This document shows, one piece after another, positions 18,799 through 28,262 of a stretch of 36,963 nucleotides of DNA. The stretch lies in contig JAGXAE010000006.1 of NCBI GenBank assembly GCA_018971725.1, positions 1 to 36,963 of the forward strand, read 5' to 3'. A model generated the notes under the pieces. It ran no database searches. It was not told where the DNA came from and saw only the letters and a list, made by a program, of their open reading frames with translations. Position numbers and translations under genes: made by a program. Origin of the DNA: Pseudomonadota bacterium (lineage in GTDB: Bacteria > Pseudomonadota > Alphaproteobacteria > Acetobacterales > Acetobacteraceae). The number at the start of each line of letters is the position of its first letter. The stretch's first letter is position 1.

Positions 18799-18963
18799 TA
18801 TCCGGATTTCTCTTGAAAATCATGTGGTTAATATAGAAGCTGGCGCACTGCCTCAATGCCGCCAGGGTGCCCCCCGCACCGGGCACAGAGCAGAAAGCCT
18901 TGACGGCAAAACAATCCCGGCCCATTTGGGCGCCAGTTTCCTTCATTCTCAGCCGAGGTGTGT

Positions 18964-19182
18964 TTGTCTAAAGAAGATATGATCGAATTCAGCGGCATGG
19001 TGACCGAGCTGCTGCCCAACGCCATGTTCCGCGTGAAGCTGGATAATGAGCACGAGATTCTCGCCCATACCAGCGGCAAGATGCGCAAAAACCGCATCCG
19101 CGTTCTGGCCGGCGACCGTGTGAATGTCGAAATGACTCCATACGACCTCACCAAGGGCCGGATCACATTCCGCTTCAAGTAA
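18964..19182 (+). CDS. infA: Translation initiation factor IF-1 (TTG start likely; GTG at 18958 possible)
   Basis: (M)[71 protein letters not shown]. Confidence 0.96.
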   Translation: MSKEDMIEFSGMVTELLPNAMFRVKLDNEHEILAHTSGKMRKNRIRVLAGDRVNVEMTPYDLTKGRITFRFK

Positions 19183-19727
19183 TTCTGGCTTCGGCCAGCC
19201 CGCGCCGCCTGGCGTTGCTGCGGCAGATCGGCATCGAGCCTTACCGGATCGCCGCCCCCGAGATCGATGAATCGCCACGTTCGGACGAATTGCCCCGCGT
19301 TTACGCGCGCCGGATGGCATTGGAAAAACTCACCCCCACGCCGGACGCCTTCGTGATCGCGGCGGATACGGTGGTCGCCGCCGGACGGCGCATATTGCAT
19401 AAAACTGAATCGCGCGAGGATGCCGAGCGTTATCTGCGCCTGCTCTCCGGCCGCCGCCACAAGGTTTACAGCGCCGTGGCCGTTTCAGCGCCCGGGGGCC
19501 GTATTTCCTGCCGCGTGGTGGAATCGGTGGTCAGTTTCACAAGGCTGGATGAACCGCAATTGCGTGCCTATCTCGAAAGCGGTGAATGGCAGGGCAAGGC
19601 CGGAGGCTATGCCATTCAGGGCCAAGCGGCGCGCTTCATCGATTTTATCTCCGGTTCCTATTCTGGTGTGGTGGGGCTGCCCTTGCACGAAACCACCACC
19701 CTGCTGCGCGGCCTAGGCTGGCATTGA
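19182..19727 (+). CDS. maf: Maf family nucleotide pyrophosphatase, probable AUU start
   Basis: Frame reads [31 protein letters not shown]...; Maf motifs SASPRR, FVIAADTVV, GKAGGYAIQGQAARFI, VVGLPLHE. The ORF track starts at TTG 19215, which omits the SASPRR motif. Confidence 0.88.
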   Translation: MLASASPRRLALLRQIGIEPYRIAAPEIDESPRSDELPRVYARRMALEKLTPTPDAFVIAADTVVAAGRRILHKTESREDAERYLRLLSGRRHKVYSAVAVSAPGGRISCRVVESVVSFTRLDEPQLRAYLESGEWQGKAGGYAIQGQAARFIDFISGSYSGVVGLPLHETTTLLRGLGWH

Positions 19728-20578
19728 TCGCCGCTTCCCTGCGTAACGGGCTGGTGCGCGTCGCGTTGCTGCACGGCGATGAACTGGCGGAATTCTACCT
19801 TTGGAACCCACAGGCGCCGGATGGCGTGGGTGATTTATACACGGGCCGTGTGGATGCCGTGGAAAAAGCCCTGGCCGGGCGTTTCATGGCGCTCGGCGCG
19901 GAGGTCTCGGGTTTCCTGCCGGACAGCGCCGGAGGCAAATCCCTCAGCATCGGCCAATATGTCAGCGTCCGCGTCACCCGCGCCGCGCAAGGCGGCAAGG
20001 GCCCACGTCTGGCGCTGGACAGCACCACGCCCGGCGATTCCCCTGGCCTAACCCGCACCGGCCCTGGCCCGCTTGTTGAGCTTGCACAGCGCTTCCCCGG
20101 GTATGAGATCGTTCTGGATGATCACGCGCTCATGGCCGAACTCCGCCCTGCGCTGGAAGGGCGGATGCGCTATGACGCCCGCGCCTTCGACCCGGTGCTG
20201 GAGGACGAGATCGCCACCCTGGCCGATCCGCTGGCACCCCTGCCCCACGGCGCCCGCCTGCATATCACCGCCGCTCAGGCGGCCACGCTCTTGGATGTTG
20301 ACGCGGCGGCCGCGAGCCATATGCCACCGCTCGCGCTCAACACCGCCGTCATCCCGGAAATTTGCCGGCAGATCGTCCTGCGCAACATCTCCGGCGGCAT
20401 CCTCATCGATTTCGCGGGGCTTAAAGCGGCGCAGCGGCAAAAGCTGGTGCCGCCATTGCGCGAGGCGTTGACACGCGACCCGCTCTCACCAAATCTTCTT
20501 GGCATCTCGCATCTCGGCTTCGCCGAGATCAACCGGCGGCGCATCCGTCCGCCATTGCATGAAATTTTAAACGGATGA
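19724..20578 (+). CDS. Ribonuclease E/G family protein (short form; TTG start overlapping the maf stop)
   Basis: VGDLYTGRVDAVEKALAGRFMALGAEVSGFLPD, VSVRVTRAAQGGKGPRLAL, EICRQIVLRNISGGILIDFAGLK; position between maf and yacG. Confidence 0.85.
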   Translation: MIAASLRNGLVRVALLHGDELAEFYLWNPQAPDGVGDLYTGRVDAVEKALAGRFMALGAEVSGFLPDSAGGKSLSIGQYVSVRVTRAAQGGKGPRLALDSTTPGDSPGLTRTGPGPLVELAQRFPGYEIVLDDHALMAELRPALEGRMRYDARAFDPVLEDEIATLADPLAPLPHGARLHITAAQAATLLDVDAAAASHMPPLALNTAVIPEICRQIVLRNISGGILIDFAGLKAAQRQKLVPPLREALTRDPLSPNLLGISHLGFAEINRRRIRPPLHEILNG

Positions 20579-20727
20579 AATGTCCCATTTGCGGCAAACC
20601 TGCCGCGCCAGAACATAAACCTTTTTGCTCCCGCCGCTGCGCGGAGATCGATCTCGGCCGCTGGCTGAACGACAGCTACAAGCTGCCCGCGCCGCCGGAG
20701 GATGAAGACGAGGAAGAGGCGGAATAA
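20575..20727 (+). CDS. yacG: DNA gyrase inhibitor YacG (DUF329), 50 aa; absent from the supplied ORF track
   Basis: Own translation MKCPICGKPAAPEHKPFCSRRCAEIDLGRWLNDSYKLPAPPEDEDEEEAE; CxxC...CxxxC zinc motif; ATGA overlap with the upstream RNase gene. Confidence 0.93.
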   Translation: MKCPICGKPAAPEHKPFCSRRCAEIDLGRWLNDSYKLPAPPEDEDEEEAE

Positions 20728-20758
20728 CCTTCCTTCTGCCCTGTCCTAAAGCCAGGGC

Positions 20759-21664
20759 TCACCTACCTCCGCGCTGGGCGATGAACACCGAGCCCAGGAT
20801 CATCGCCCCTCCCGCCAGCTCGGCCAAAGTTAACGGCTCGTCCAGCAGCCAAAACCCGCCCAACGCGCTGAACACCGGCAACAAATACAGGAACCAGCTG
20901 GCACTCTGCGCGCCCAGCACAGCAACGCCCTTGTTCCAGGCAATCAACGCCACCACTGAAATGCCAATGCTCATGACCAGCATGAGTTGCCATTCCTGCT
21001 GGGGCATTGCCGCCATCATTTGCCTCAGGCCGGGTCCGCCTGCGACAAGCAGCGGCAACGTGCCCAGAAACATCGTAACCGCCGAACTTTGCAGCGCGCC
21101 GTGCTTCCTGATGAGCGGTGGGATGGCCACGCAATAAACCGCCCAGCCGCATGCGCCTAGAAGCAGCAGCAATATGCCGCGCAGATCACCTTCGGCGGGG
21201 CCTGCGGAGGTGGCCAGCAACGCGATGCCGCCCACGCCGAGCAAGGCGGCAAGAATGCTCCTCCCATTCGGCGCACGGCGGGCGACAAGGCAGGACAGCA
21301 GCAGGATGATCAGCGATTCAGACGCGTTAAGCAGTCCTGTCATTCCGGCGGACACGGTCCGCGCCGCCACGCCGGCAAGCAGGTTGTAACCCGCCACACC
21401 AGCCAGCCCGCAGAAGCCGCCGCGCAGCCAGTCCTGCCAGGACCAGCGCCGCAAGGCCGCCGCCACGCCCGGCAAAAAGCAAATAGAGGCAATGGCATAG
21501 CGTAATGCCATATAGGTTGCCCCGGGCATTGCCAGATGGCTGTTGCCAATGAAATAGCGGTTGCCAACGGGAGCCATTCCCCACAGCACCACCGATACCA
21601 ACAAGAGCAGGAACGCCCGTGTCCGAGGCGCCAAAAACCGACCGGAAACGACTGACAGGCTCAT
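20759..21664 (-). CDS. EamA/DMT-family transporter
   Basis: Ten hydrophobic segments; FLLLLVSVVLWGMAPVGNRYF, ALRYAIASICFLP, GLLNASESLIILLLS, WFLYLLPVFSALGGFWLLDEPLTLAELAGGAMILGSV. Confidence 0.88.
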   Translation of the reverse strand: MSLSVVSGRFLAPRTRAFLLLLVSVVLWGMAPVGNRYFIGNSHLAMPGATYMALRYAIASICFLPGVAAALRRWSWQDWLRGGFCGLAGVAGYNLLAGVAARTVSAGMTGLLNASESLIILLLSCLVARRAPNGRSILAALLGVGGIALLATSAGPAEGDLRGILLLLLGACGWAVYCVAIPPLIRKHGALQSSAVTMFLGTLPLLVAGGPGLRQMMAAMPQQEWQLMLVMSIGISVVALIAWNKGVAVLGAQSASWFLYLLPVFSALGGFWLLDEPLTLAELAGGAMILGSVFIAQRGGR

Positions 21665-21766
21665 GCACGCCGCCGCGAGTGATGGGGAGGAAAATATAGC
21701 AGGGCTGGAGTAACCGCCCCCAGTCACGCCGTCCATCCGCGCCAAACGCTGGGCAAATATGCGCGC

Positions 21767-21802
21767 AAAAAAGCCGCCTTCCGGGGGGGGAAAGCGGCTT
21801 TG
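21767..21802 (-). terminator. Rho-independent terminator downstream of pgk
   Basis: Minus strand AAAGCCGC-(TTTCCCCCCCCGGAAG)-GCGGCTTTTTT; stem followed by a T run. Confidence 0.8.
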
Positions 21803-21817
21803 TAAATCGCCTCTTGG

Positions 21818-23023
21818 TCAACCGAGGTTGGAGAAGCCCTTGCTCAGCACTTCCACGCCAGGAAGAATCTTGCCCTCCATCCATTCCAGGAATGCGCCCC
21901 CAGCGGAAGAAAGATAGGTCAGGTCATGATGCACGCCGGCCAACTTCAAGGCTGAAACAGTATCGCCACCGCCGCCAACCGAGATCACTTTGCCCTCTTT
22001 GGTCGCCTGGGCAATGGCACTGGCGAGGGTATTGGTCGAGGCATCGAAGGGCTTGGTCTCGAACGCGCCGAGCGGACCGTTCCAGATGATGGTTTTGATC
22101 TCTGGCAGGCGCTTGATAAAGGCATCCACCGTCGCGGGGCCGACATCCAGCGCCATAGCGTTGGCCGGAATGGCATTGACCTTCACCACCTGTGTCGGTG
22201 CGCCGGCCTCGAATTTCTCCGCCACCACCACATCCTGCGGCAGCAGGATCTCGCAGCCCTTGGCGGCGGCGGTTTTCAGTATCTCCAGAGCGGTGGCATG
22301 CAGATCGGCCTCCTGCAAGGATTTGCCGACATTATACCCTTGCGCGGCGAGGAAGGTATTCGCCATGGCGCCGCCAATCACCAGAATATCCACTTTAGTG
22401 ACCAGGTTGTTCAAAAGCTCGAGCTTGGTGGAGACCTTGGAACCCGCGACGATGGCCGCCACCGGGCGCTGCGGATTACCCAGCGCCGCTTCCAGCGCGT
22501 GCAATTCCGCCTGCATCAACCGCCCCGCAAAGGATGGCAGATGCTTCGCCACGCCCTCGGTGCTGGCATGGGCGCGGTGCGCGGCGGAGAAGGCGTCGTT
22601 CACGAAAATATCGCCGAGCTTGGCCAAAGCAGCGGCAAATGCGGGATCGTTGGCTTCTTCACCGGCGTGGAAACGGGTGTTTTCCAACACCAGCACATCG
22701 CCATTGTTCAACCCAGCGACCGCGTTTTCCGCCTCCGCCCCCACGCAATCCGCGGCGAACGCAACAGGCTTGCCCAGGATGCGGCCCAGTGCTTCAGCCA
22801 CGGGCTTCAACGACAGCTCCGGCACGAATATGCCCTTTGGCCGATCGAAATGGCTAAGCACGATCACCTTGGCGCCCTTTTCGGACAGCTCGCGGATGGT
22901 CGGCATCAGGCGCTCAAGCCGGGTGGCGTCCGCTACCCTCCCATCCTGTACGGGAACGTTCAGGTCGGCGCGGAGCAGCACGCGCTGCCCAGCGACGTTC
23001 ACATCGTCAAGGGTTCTGCTCAT
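21818..23023 (-). CDS. pgk: Phosphoglycerate kinase
   Basis: [72 protein letters not shown]. Confidence 0.97.
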   Translation of the reverse strand: MSRTLDDVNVAGQRVLLRADLNVPVQDGRVADATRLERLMPTIRELSEKGAKVIVLSHFDRPKGIFVPELSLKPVAEALGRILGKPVAFAADCVGAEAENAVAGLNNGDVLVLENTRFHAGEEANDPAFAAALAKLGDIFVNDAFSAAHRAHASTEGVAKHLPSFAGRLMQAELHALEAALGNPQRPVAAIVAGSKVSTKLELLNNLVTKVDILVIGGAMANTFLAAQGYNVGKSLQEADLHATALEILKTAAAKGCEILLPQDVVVAEKFEAGAPTQVVKVNAIPANAMALDVGPATVDAFIKRLPEIKTIIWNGPLGAFETKPFDASTNTLASAIAQATKEGKVISVGGGGDTVSALKLAGVHHDLTYLSSAGGAFLEWMEGKILPGVEVLSKGFSNLG

Positions 23024-24033
23024 AGCGCACCGAAATAGGCAGCGGTGTCGGACATGCGGCTGGAAAAGCCCCATTCATTGTCGTACCAGCCCATAACGCG
23101 GACGAGCCCCTTATCAACCACCGCGGTCTGCGGCGCATCGAAGGTGCAGGATTCCGGCTGGTGGATGAAATCGGTGGAGACCAGCGCCTCTGTGGAGTAG
23201 CCCAATATACCCTTCAGCTCACCTTCGGCGGCGGCCTTCATGGCGGCATTCACTTCGTCTTTGGTCGCCTGCTTTTTCAGCACAACGTCGAAGGAGACGA
23301 GGGAAACATCAGGCGTCGGCACACGGATCGAGGTGCCGTCAAGCTTGCCGGCCAGTTCCGGCAGCACCAGGCCAACGGCCTTGGCGGCACCGGTGGAGGT
23401 CGGGATCATGGAGAGTGCGGCGGCGCGGGCACGGTGACGGTCCTTGTGCAGGGTATCCACCGTTTTTTGGTCGCCGGTGTAGGAGTGGATGGTGACCATG
23501 TAGCCTCGCTCGATCCCGAAGGCATCATGCAGCACTTTGGCCATCGGCACCAGGCAATTGGTGGTGCAGGACGCGTTGGAGATCACCTGCATGTCACTGG
23601 TCAGCGTCTTGTGGTTAACACCGTAAACGATGGTGGCATCCACGCCATCCGCCGGGGCGGAGACGATAACCTTGCGGGCACCGGCGGTAAGCAGCTGGGC
23701 GGCGGCCTCACGCTTGGTGAACAGGCCGGTGCATTCCATCGCCACATCCACGCCTTGCAGAGGCAACTTAGCAGGGTCGCGCTCGGCCACCACTTTAATC
23801 GGCGCGTAGCTGCGGCCGCCACAGCTGATGACAAGGCTGTCGCCTTCAACCACCACGGTGCCGGGGAAGCGGCCATGAACCGAATCATAGCGGAGCAAAT
23901 GCGCGTTATCCTCGACCGAACCAAGGTCGTTAATCAGCACCGGCACCACATCCGTGCGGCCGCTCTCGATCAGCGCGCGCAAAACCAGGCGGCCAATGCG
24001 GCCAAAGCCGTTAATCGCGATTTTCACAGCCAC
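23020..24033 (-). CDS. gap: Glyceraldehyde-3-phosphate dehydrogenase, type I
   Basis: [56 protein letters not shown]. Confidence 0.97.
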   Translation of the reverse strand: MAVKIAINGFGRIGRLVLRALIESGRTDVVPVLINDLGSVEDNAHLLRYDSVHGRFPGTVVVEGDSLVISCGGRSYAPIKVVAERDPAKLPLQGVDVAMECTGLFTKREAAAQLLTAGARKVIVSAPADGVDATIVYGVNHKTLTSDMQVISNASCTTNCLVPMAKVLHDAFGIERGYMVTIHSYTGDQKTVDTLHKDRHRARAAALSMIPTSTGAAKAVGLVLPELAGKLDGTSIRVPTPDVSLVSFDVVLKKQATKDEVNAAMKAAAEGELKGILGYSTEALVSTDFIHQPESCTFDAPQTAVVDKGLVRVMGWYDNEWGFSSRMSDTAAYFGAL

Positions 24034-24035
24034 GT

Positions 24036-26069
24036 TCAGTTTCCTTCCTTCTTGACTGCGGCTATGATCGCCGCTTCCGTTATGCCGAAATGCTCGTATA
24101 GGATTTCAGCCGGGGCGCTAGCGCCGAAGCCATGCATGCCGATGAACATTCCGTCAGGGCCCAGCCAGCGTTCCCAGCCGAAACCCGAGGCGGCTTCCAC
24201 GCCAATGCGCGGCGCGGTACCCAGAACCTCTTTTTGATACTCAGGCGCCTGCTGAGCGAATAGCTCGAAGCAGGGGGCAGAAACCACCGCTACTTCGATG
24301 CCCTGCTCCGCCAGCTTCTTCTTTGCCCCCATAGCCAGAGACACTTCCGTGCCAGTGGCAATGATGGTGGCGGCGCGGGGGCCGTTGGCCTCCGCCAGCA
24401 CATAAGCACCGCGAGCGGCCTTGTTGCCATTGGCGGCATCGCGCAAGGCAGGCACGCCCTGGCGGGAAAGCACCAGCAGGCTTGGCCCCTTGGCGTTCTT
24501 GATGGCGATTTCCCAGACTTCGGCTGTCTCGATGGCATCCGCCGGGCGCAGCACCAGCACGTTCGGCATGGCGCGCAGCGAGGCCAGATGCTCGATGGGC
24601 TGGTGGGTCGGGCCATCTTCACCCAAGCCGATGGAATCATGCGTGAGCACATGGATGGCGCGCGTACCCATCAGCGCCGCCAAACGAATGGCCGGGCGCA
24701 TATAGTCTGAGAACACGAAGAACGTGCCGCCATAGGGGATGAGGCCCCCATGCAGGGCAATGCCGTTCATCGCCGCCGCCATGCCGAACTCGCGGATGCC
24801 GTAATAGATGTAGCGCCCAGCATAGTTACCCGGGGTGACATCGCCCATGCCCTTGATGAGGGTGAGGTTGGAGCCAGTAAGATCCGCCGAGCCGCCAACC
24901 AGCTCCGGCACCGCCTGCACCAGCACCTCCAGCGCCTTCTGGCTAGACTGGCGGGTAGCGAGTTTGGGCTTGGTTTCGGCCAGGCCGGCCTTGTAGGCAC
25001 TCATCGCCTCGGCCCAGCCTTCCGGCAGCTTGCCCTGCATCACGCGCTCAAACTCGGCACGCATCGGATGCTTGGCCAGGCGCTTCAGCCAAGCGCGGCG
25101 GGTTGACGCACCCCGGCTGCCGGCCTCGCGCCAGGGGGCGTAAATTTCTTCCGGCACCACGAAGGGCAGATGGTTCCAGCCCAGCGCCTTCTTTGCGGCC
25201 TCGGCCTCGGCCCCGCCCAGCGCTGAACCATGCACACCGGCCGTACCCGCCTTGGTGGGGGCGCCGAAGCCGATGATGGTCTTGCAGGCGATGATGGTGG
25301 GTTTGGCGGATTTCTGTGCAAAGGCCAGGGCTGCGGCCAGTTCCTCGACATTATGGCCATCGATGCGCCGCGTGGCCCAGCCATAGGCGGCGAAGCGCTT
25401 CAGCGTGTCCTCCGAGGTGGACATGCTGGTGGCGCCGTCGATGGAGATGGAATTATCGTCCCACAGCACCGTCAGCTTGTTCAGCTTCAGATGGCCCGCC
25501 AGTGCCGCGGCCTCGTGCGAGACGCCTTCCATCAGGCAACCATCCCCGGCGACAACCCAGGTGCGGTGATCGACCAGCGACTTGCCGAACTTGGCAGCCA
25601 GCATCCGCTCCGCCAGCGCCATGCCGACAGAGGTGGCGAAGCCCTGGCCAAGCGGGCCGGTGGTCATCTCAATGGCAGGATGCTCATGGTACTCCGGGTG
25701 TCCGGCGGCGCGGGAATGCAGCTGGCGGAAGGTCTTGAGCTGCTCGATGCCCATACCCTCATGGCCGGTGAGGTGCAGCAGCGCGTAAAGCAGCATGGAG
25801 CCATGCCCGGCGGAGAGCACGAAACGGTCCCGGTCGAACCAATCTGGCGCGGCTGCGTCGAATTTCAGGAATTTGCGATAGAGCACGGTGGCGGCATCGG
25901 CCATGCCCATAGGCATGCCGGGGTGGCCAGACTTGGCGGCCTCCACCGCATCAATCGCCAAGGCCCTGATGGCATTCGCCATCACCCGGTCCTCGCCGGA
26001 CTGCTGGGCCAGGAGTTCCGCCTGGCGCCTCAGCGCCGCCTCGTTCCTCGAATCCGCAATGCTCGCCAT
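24036..26069 (-). CDS. tkt: Transketolase
   Basis: KSGHPGMPMGMADAATVLYRKFL; TGPLGQGFATSVGMALAER; VVAGDGCLMEGVSHEAAALAGHLKL; THDSIGLGEDGPTHQPIEHLASLRAMP. Confidence 0.97.
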   Translation of the reverse strand: MASIADSRNEAALRRQAELLAQQSGEDRVMANAIRALAIDAVEAAKSGHPGMPMGMADAATVLYRKFLKFDAAAPDWFDRDRFVLSAGHGSMLLYALLHLTGHEGMGIEQLKTFRQLHSRAAGHPEYHEHPAIEMTTGPLGQGFATSVGMALAERMLAAKFGKSLVDHRTWVVAGDGCLMEGVSHEAAALAGHLKLNKLTVLWDDNSISIDGATSMSTSEDTLKRFAAYGWATRRIDGHNVEELAAALAFAQKSAKPTIIACKTIIGFGAPTKAGTAGVHGSALGGAEAEAAKKALGWNHLPFVVPEEIYAPWREAGSRGASTRRAWLKRLAKHPMRAEFERVMQGKLPEGWAEAMSAYKAGLAETKPKLATRQSSQKALEVLVQAVPELVGGSADLTGSNLTLIKGMGDVTPGNYAGRYIYYGIREFGMAAAMNGIALHGGLIPYGGTFFVFSDYMRPAIRLAALMGTRAIHVLTHDSIGLGEDGPTHQPIEHLASLRAMPNVLVLRPADAIETAEVWEIAIKNAKGPSLLVLSRQGVPALRDAANGNKAARGAYVLAEANGPRAATIIATGTEVSLAMGAKKKLAEQGIEVAVVSAPCFELFAQQAPEYQKEVLGTAPRIGVEAASGFGWERWLGPDGMFIGMHGFGASAPAEILYEHFGITEAAIIAAVKKEGN

Positions 26070-26364
26070 CTTCCGCCAATCCTCAGAGCAGACATGATCC
26101 AATCCGCCTCAGCCACCTTGGCCGGGCCTGAACCGTGCCTCCCCCTCTCACAGGTTGCGCGGGCGATTCACGCCCGGGGGTTCGCCGAGCCCAGCTCCAC
26201 CCAGACTGATCGCACGCTTGGTAATCGGCGCGTGCATAATACTACACGTGCCTGTCATCAACCCGGCGGTGCAAGAAGCAGGGCTGCGATGGCGGTGCCC
26301 CGCCCAACGTAGCGCGCATGGCTGTACCCCATCTCGGGGCATCCTGGCGGCGCATACAAGAAAA

Positions 26365-26391
26365 AACCCTCCCGGCTAGGCCGGGAGGGTT
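26365..26391 (-). terminator. Rho-independent terminator downstream of the first ammonium transporter gene
   Basis: Minus strand AACCCTCCCGGC-CTA-GCCGGGAGGGTTTTTT: perfect 12-bp stem plus T tract. Confidence 0.9.
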
Positions 26392-26415
26392 CGAAAGCGA
26401 TCCTACGGGACCGGT

Positions 26416-27729
26416 TTAACCGTGGGAGACAACCTCGCCATGCTGGGTGATGTCGAGCCCCTCGATCTCGTCTTCCTTGGTAACCCGCAGGCCCATGGTG
26501 AGATCGATCAGCTTCAGGATGACATAGCTGACAACAGCGTCGTACACGATGGTGGTGATGATGCCCTCGAGCTGGATGAGAACCTGGCCCGCGTTGCCCT
26601 CGATCAGGCCGGAGTGGCCACCAACAGCCTTGAGCGCGAACACGCCGGTAAGCAGCGCGCCCAGGATGCCGCCGAGGCCGTGCACGCCCCAGACGTCCAG
26701 CGCGTCGTCATAACCGAACATGCCCTTGAAGCCGGTGACGCCCCAGAAGCAGACCACGCCCGCGGCCAGGCCGATGACCAGCGCGCCGCCAACCCCAACG
26801 AAACCGCAAGCCGGGGTGATGGCGACAAGACCGGCAACGGCGCCGGAAACGCCACCCAGCATGCTGGGCTTACCCTTCACCATCCATTCCACGATCACCC
26901 AGGAGAGCACAGCGGCGGAGGTGGCGAGCTGGGTATTGATGGCGGCCATACCAGCCAGACCACCGGCGGTGAGGGCGGAACCAGCATTGAAACCGAACCA
27001 GCCAACCCACAGCAGAGAGGCGCCGATCATGGTGTAAGCCATGTTGGCGGGCGCCATGTTGTCACGGCCATAACCTCCGCGCTTGCCAACCATGATCGCG
27101 GCGATCAGGCCGGGCACAGCGCTGTCGATATGCACGACGGTACCACCGGCGAAATCCAGCACGCCAAGATTGGCCAGGAAGCCGCCAGGACCCCAGACCA
27201 TATGCGCGATCGGGCAGTACACCGCGAGCAGCCAGATACCTACGAACACCATGGAGGAGGAGAACTTCAGGCGGTCAGCCGGGCCGCCCAGGAACAGGGC
27301 AGGAGTGATGATGGCGAAGGTGCACTGGAAGAAGGCAAACACCGTCTCGGGAATGGTGCCGGAAAGGCCGTTCAGCCCCGTTCCCATCAGCATCACGCGG
27401 GAGAAGCCACCAAACAGCGGTGCCAACGGACCGGAACCCTGGGTGAAGGCCAGGCTGTAACCGACGATGCACCACAGAACGGTGACCAGCGCCGTGGTGA
27501 AGAAGCACTGCATCAGCATGGCGAGCATGTTCTTCTTCCGCAGCAGGCCAGCGTAATACAAGGCCAGCCCTGGCACCGTCATCATCAGCACGAGGGCGGA
27601 AGAGGTCAGCATCCAGGCGGTGTCGCCCGAGTTAAGGGTCGGGGCAGCGGTCTGCGCCATGGCGGGCGCGCAGCCGAACGCTGTCAGGCCGAGGCCTACA
27701 GGCACGCCTAAAAGGGATCTTTTCGTCAT
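26416..27729 (-). CDS. Ammonium transporter (AmtB-type, with signal peptide)
   Basis: DTAWMLTSSALVLMMTVPGLALYYAGLLRKKN; DFAGGTVVHIDSAVPGLIAAIMVGKR; WVGWFGFNAGSALTAG; VHGLGGILGALLTGVFA. Confidence 0.95.
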   Translation of the reverse strand: MTKRSLLGVPVGLGLTAFGCAPAMAQTAAPTLNSGDTAWMLTSSALVLMMTVPGLALYYAGLLRKKNMLAMLMQCFFTTALVTVLWCIVGYSLAFTQGSGPLAPLFGGFSRVMLMGTGLNGLSGTIPETVFAFFQCTFAIITPALFLGGPADRLKFSSSMVFVGIWLLAVYCPIAHMVWGPGGFLANLGVLDFAGGTVVHIDSAVPGLIAAIMVGKRGGYGRDNMAPANMAYTMIGASLLWVGWFGFNAGSALTAGGLAGMAAINTQLATSAAVLSWVIVEWMVKGKPSMLGGVSGAVAGLVAITPACGFVGVGGALVIGLAAGVVCFWGVTGFKGMFGYDDALDVWGVHGLGGILGALLTGVFALKAVGGHSGLIEGNAGQVLIQLEGIITTIVYDAVVSYVILKLIDLTMGLRVTKEDEIEGLDITQHGEVVSHG

Positions 27730-27831
27730 CAAGTCCTCGTTCCTCATTGCGTTGCCTTGACGGCCCGGAGCCCGAACAGGCCGGCAGCGCGTGATCATGA
27801 AAGCTCAGTGCGTTACAAGCGCAGGAAACGA

Positions 27832-27847
27832 AGCAAGGAGCATGCCA
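27832..27847 (-). promoter_or_regulatory. Sigma-54 (-24/-12) promoter candidate for the AmtB-type gene
   Basis: Minus strand TGGCATGCTCCTTGCT matches TGGCAYR-N4-TTGCW. Confidence 0.75.
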
Positions 27848-27938
27848 TCCGAAAAAATAAAATCTTTCGGAAATTTTATCCGCTCAAACGCGGCGTGGTG
27901 GCGTCGCGCTAAAATTCTGGCCACAGCAATGGCACACG

Positions 27939-27959
27939 TTGCGCAACATTTCTGCACAA
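27939..27959. promoter_or_regulatory. Dyad-symmetric candidate regulator site between the two amt promoters
   Basis: TTGCGCA-N7-TGCACAA (half-site TTGYGCA). Confidence 0.4.
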
Positions 27960-28161
27960 AAAATACGCAAATGTTCCAGAAAAGCATGCGAACACCCGGC
28001 GATCCCGGCCCGCGCGCACCGCCATATTGCCAGCGAAACAAGTTCCTTGCCTTGCTTTTTGCTGCAATTTTAAGCGACGGCTTTGCGAAACCCAGCCTTT
28101 TGGGCGGGCGCGGCCGTATGATCTCGCGCTTTGGGCTGAACAATGAACGGCCCGTAAGTCA

Positions 28162-28177
28162 TGGCACAAAACATGCT
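28162..28177 (+). promoter_or_regulatory. Sigma-54 (-24/-12) promoter candidate for the second ammonium transporter gene
   Basis: TGGCACAAAACATGCT against consensus TGGCACG-N4-TTGCW; two deviations, GG/GC spacing conserved. Confidence 0.65.
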
Positions 28178-28262
28178 TGAATTTTTCACGGATGCCGCGC
28201 GAAACATTGTGGCGTGGCGCCATGTGCAACTGACTTTGGCTGGGACGCATGGAGACGCAACA

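Noticed and set aside
18749-18946. Minus-strand ORF ending ...KRNPDMVGTTGIEPVTPTMSR
   Set aside because: The C-terminal part is the antisense translation of tRNA-Val; GTTGIEPVTPTMSR is a well-known spurious tRNA-derived peptide in databases.
19215-19727. Maf start at TTG 19215 as given by the ORF track
   Set aside because: It would delete the conserved SASPRR segment that is clearly encoded upstream in the same frame.
26155-26379. 74-aa plus-strand ORF in the tkt-amt intergenic region
   Set aside because: No convincing SD or recognisable homology; it runs into a terminator.
26422-27711. 429-aa plus-strand ORF antisense to the AmtB-type gene
   Set aside because: Low-complexity polar shadow ORF; the opposite strand encodes a clear transporter.
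27930-27945. Additional sigma-54-like site TGGCACACGTTGCGCA on the plus strand
   Set aside because: The GG/GC spacing fits but the -12 region lacks the TT before GC, and it lies ~330 nt from the nearest plus-strand start; weaker than the two reported sites and overlapping the dyad.
27791-28180. ORFs in the amt-amt intergenic region
   Set aside because: They overlap the divergent promoter region and show no protein-like conservation features.
28161-28262. Upstream start (28161) for the second ammonium transporter
   Set aside because: The putative N-terminal extension coincides with a sigma-54 promoter-like element; homology begins after the ATG at 28263.
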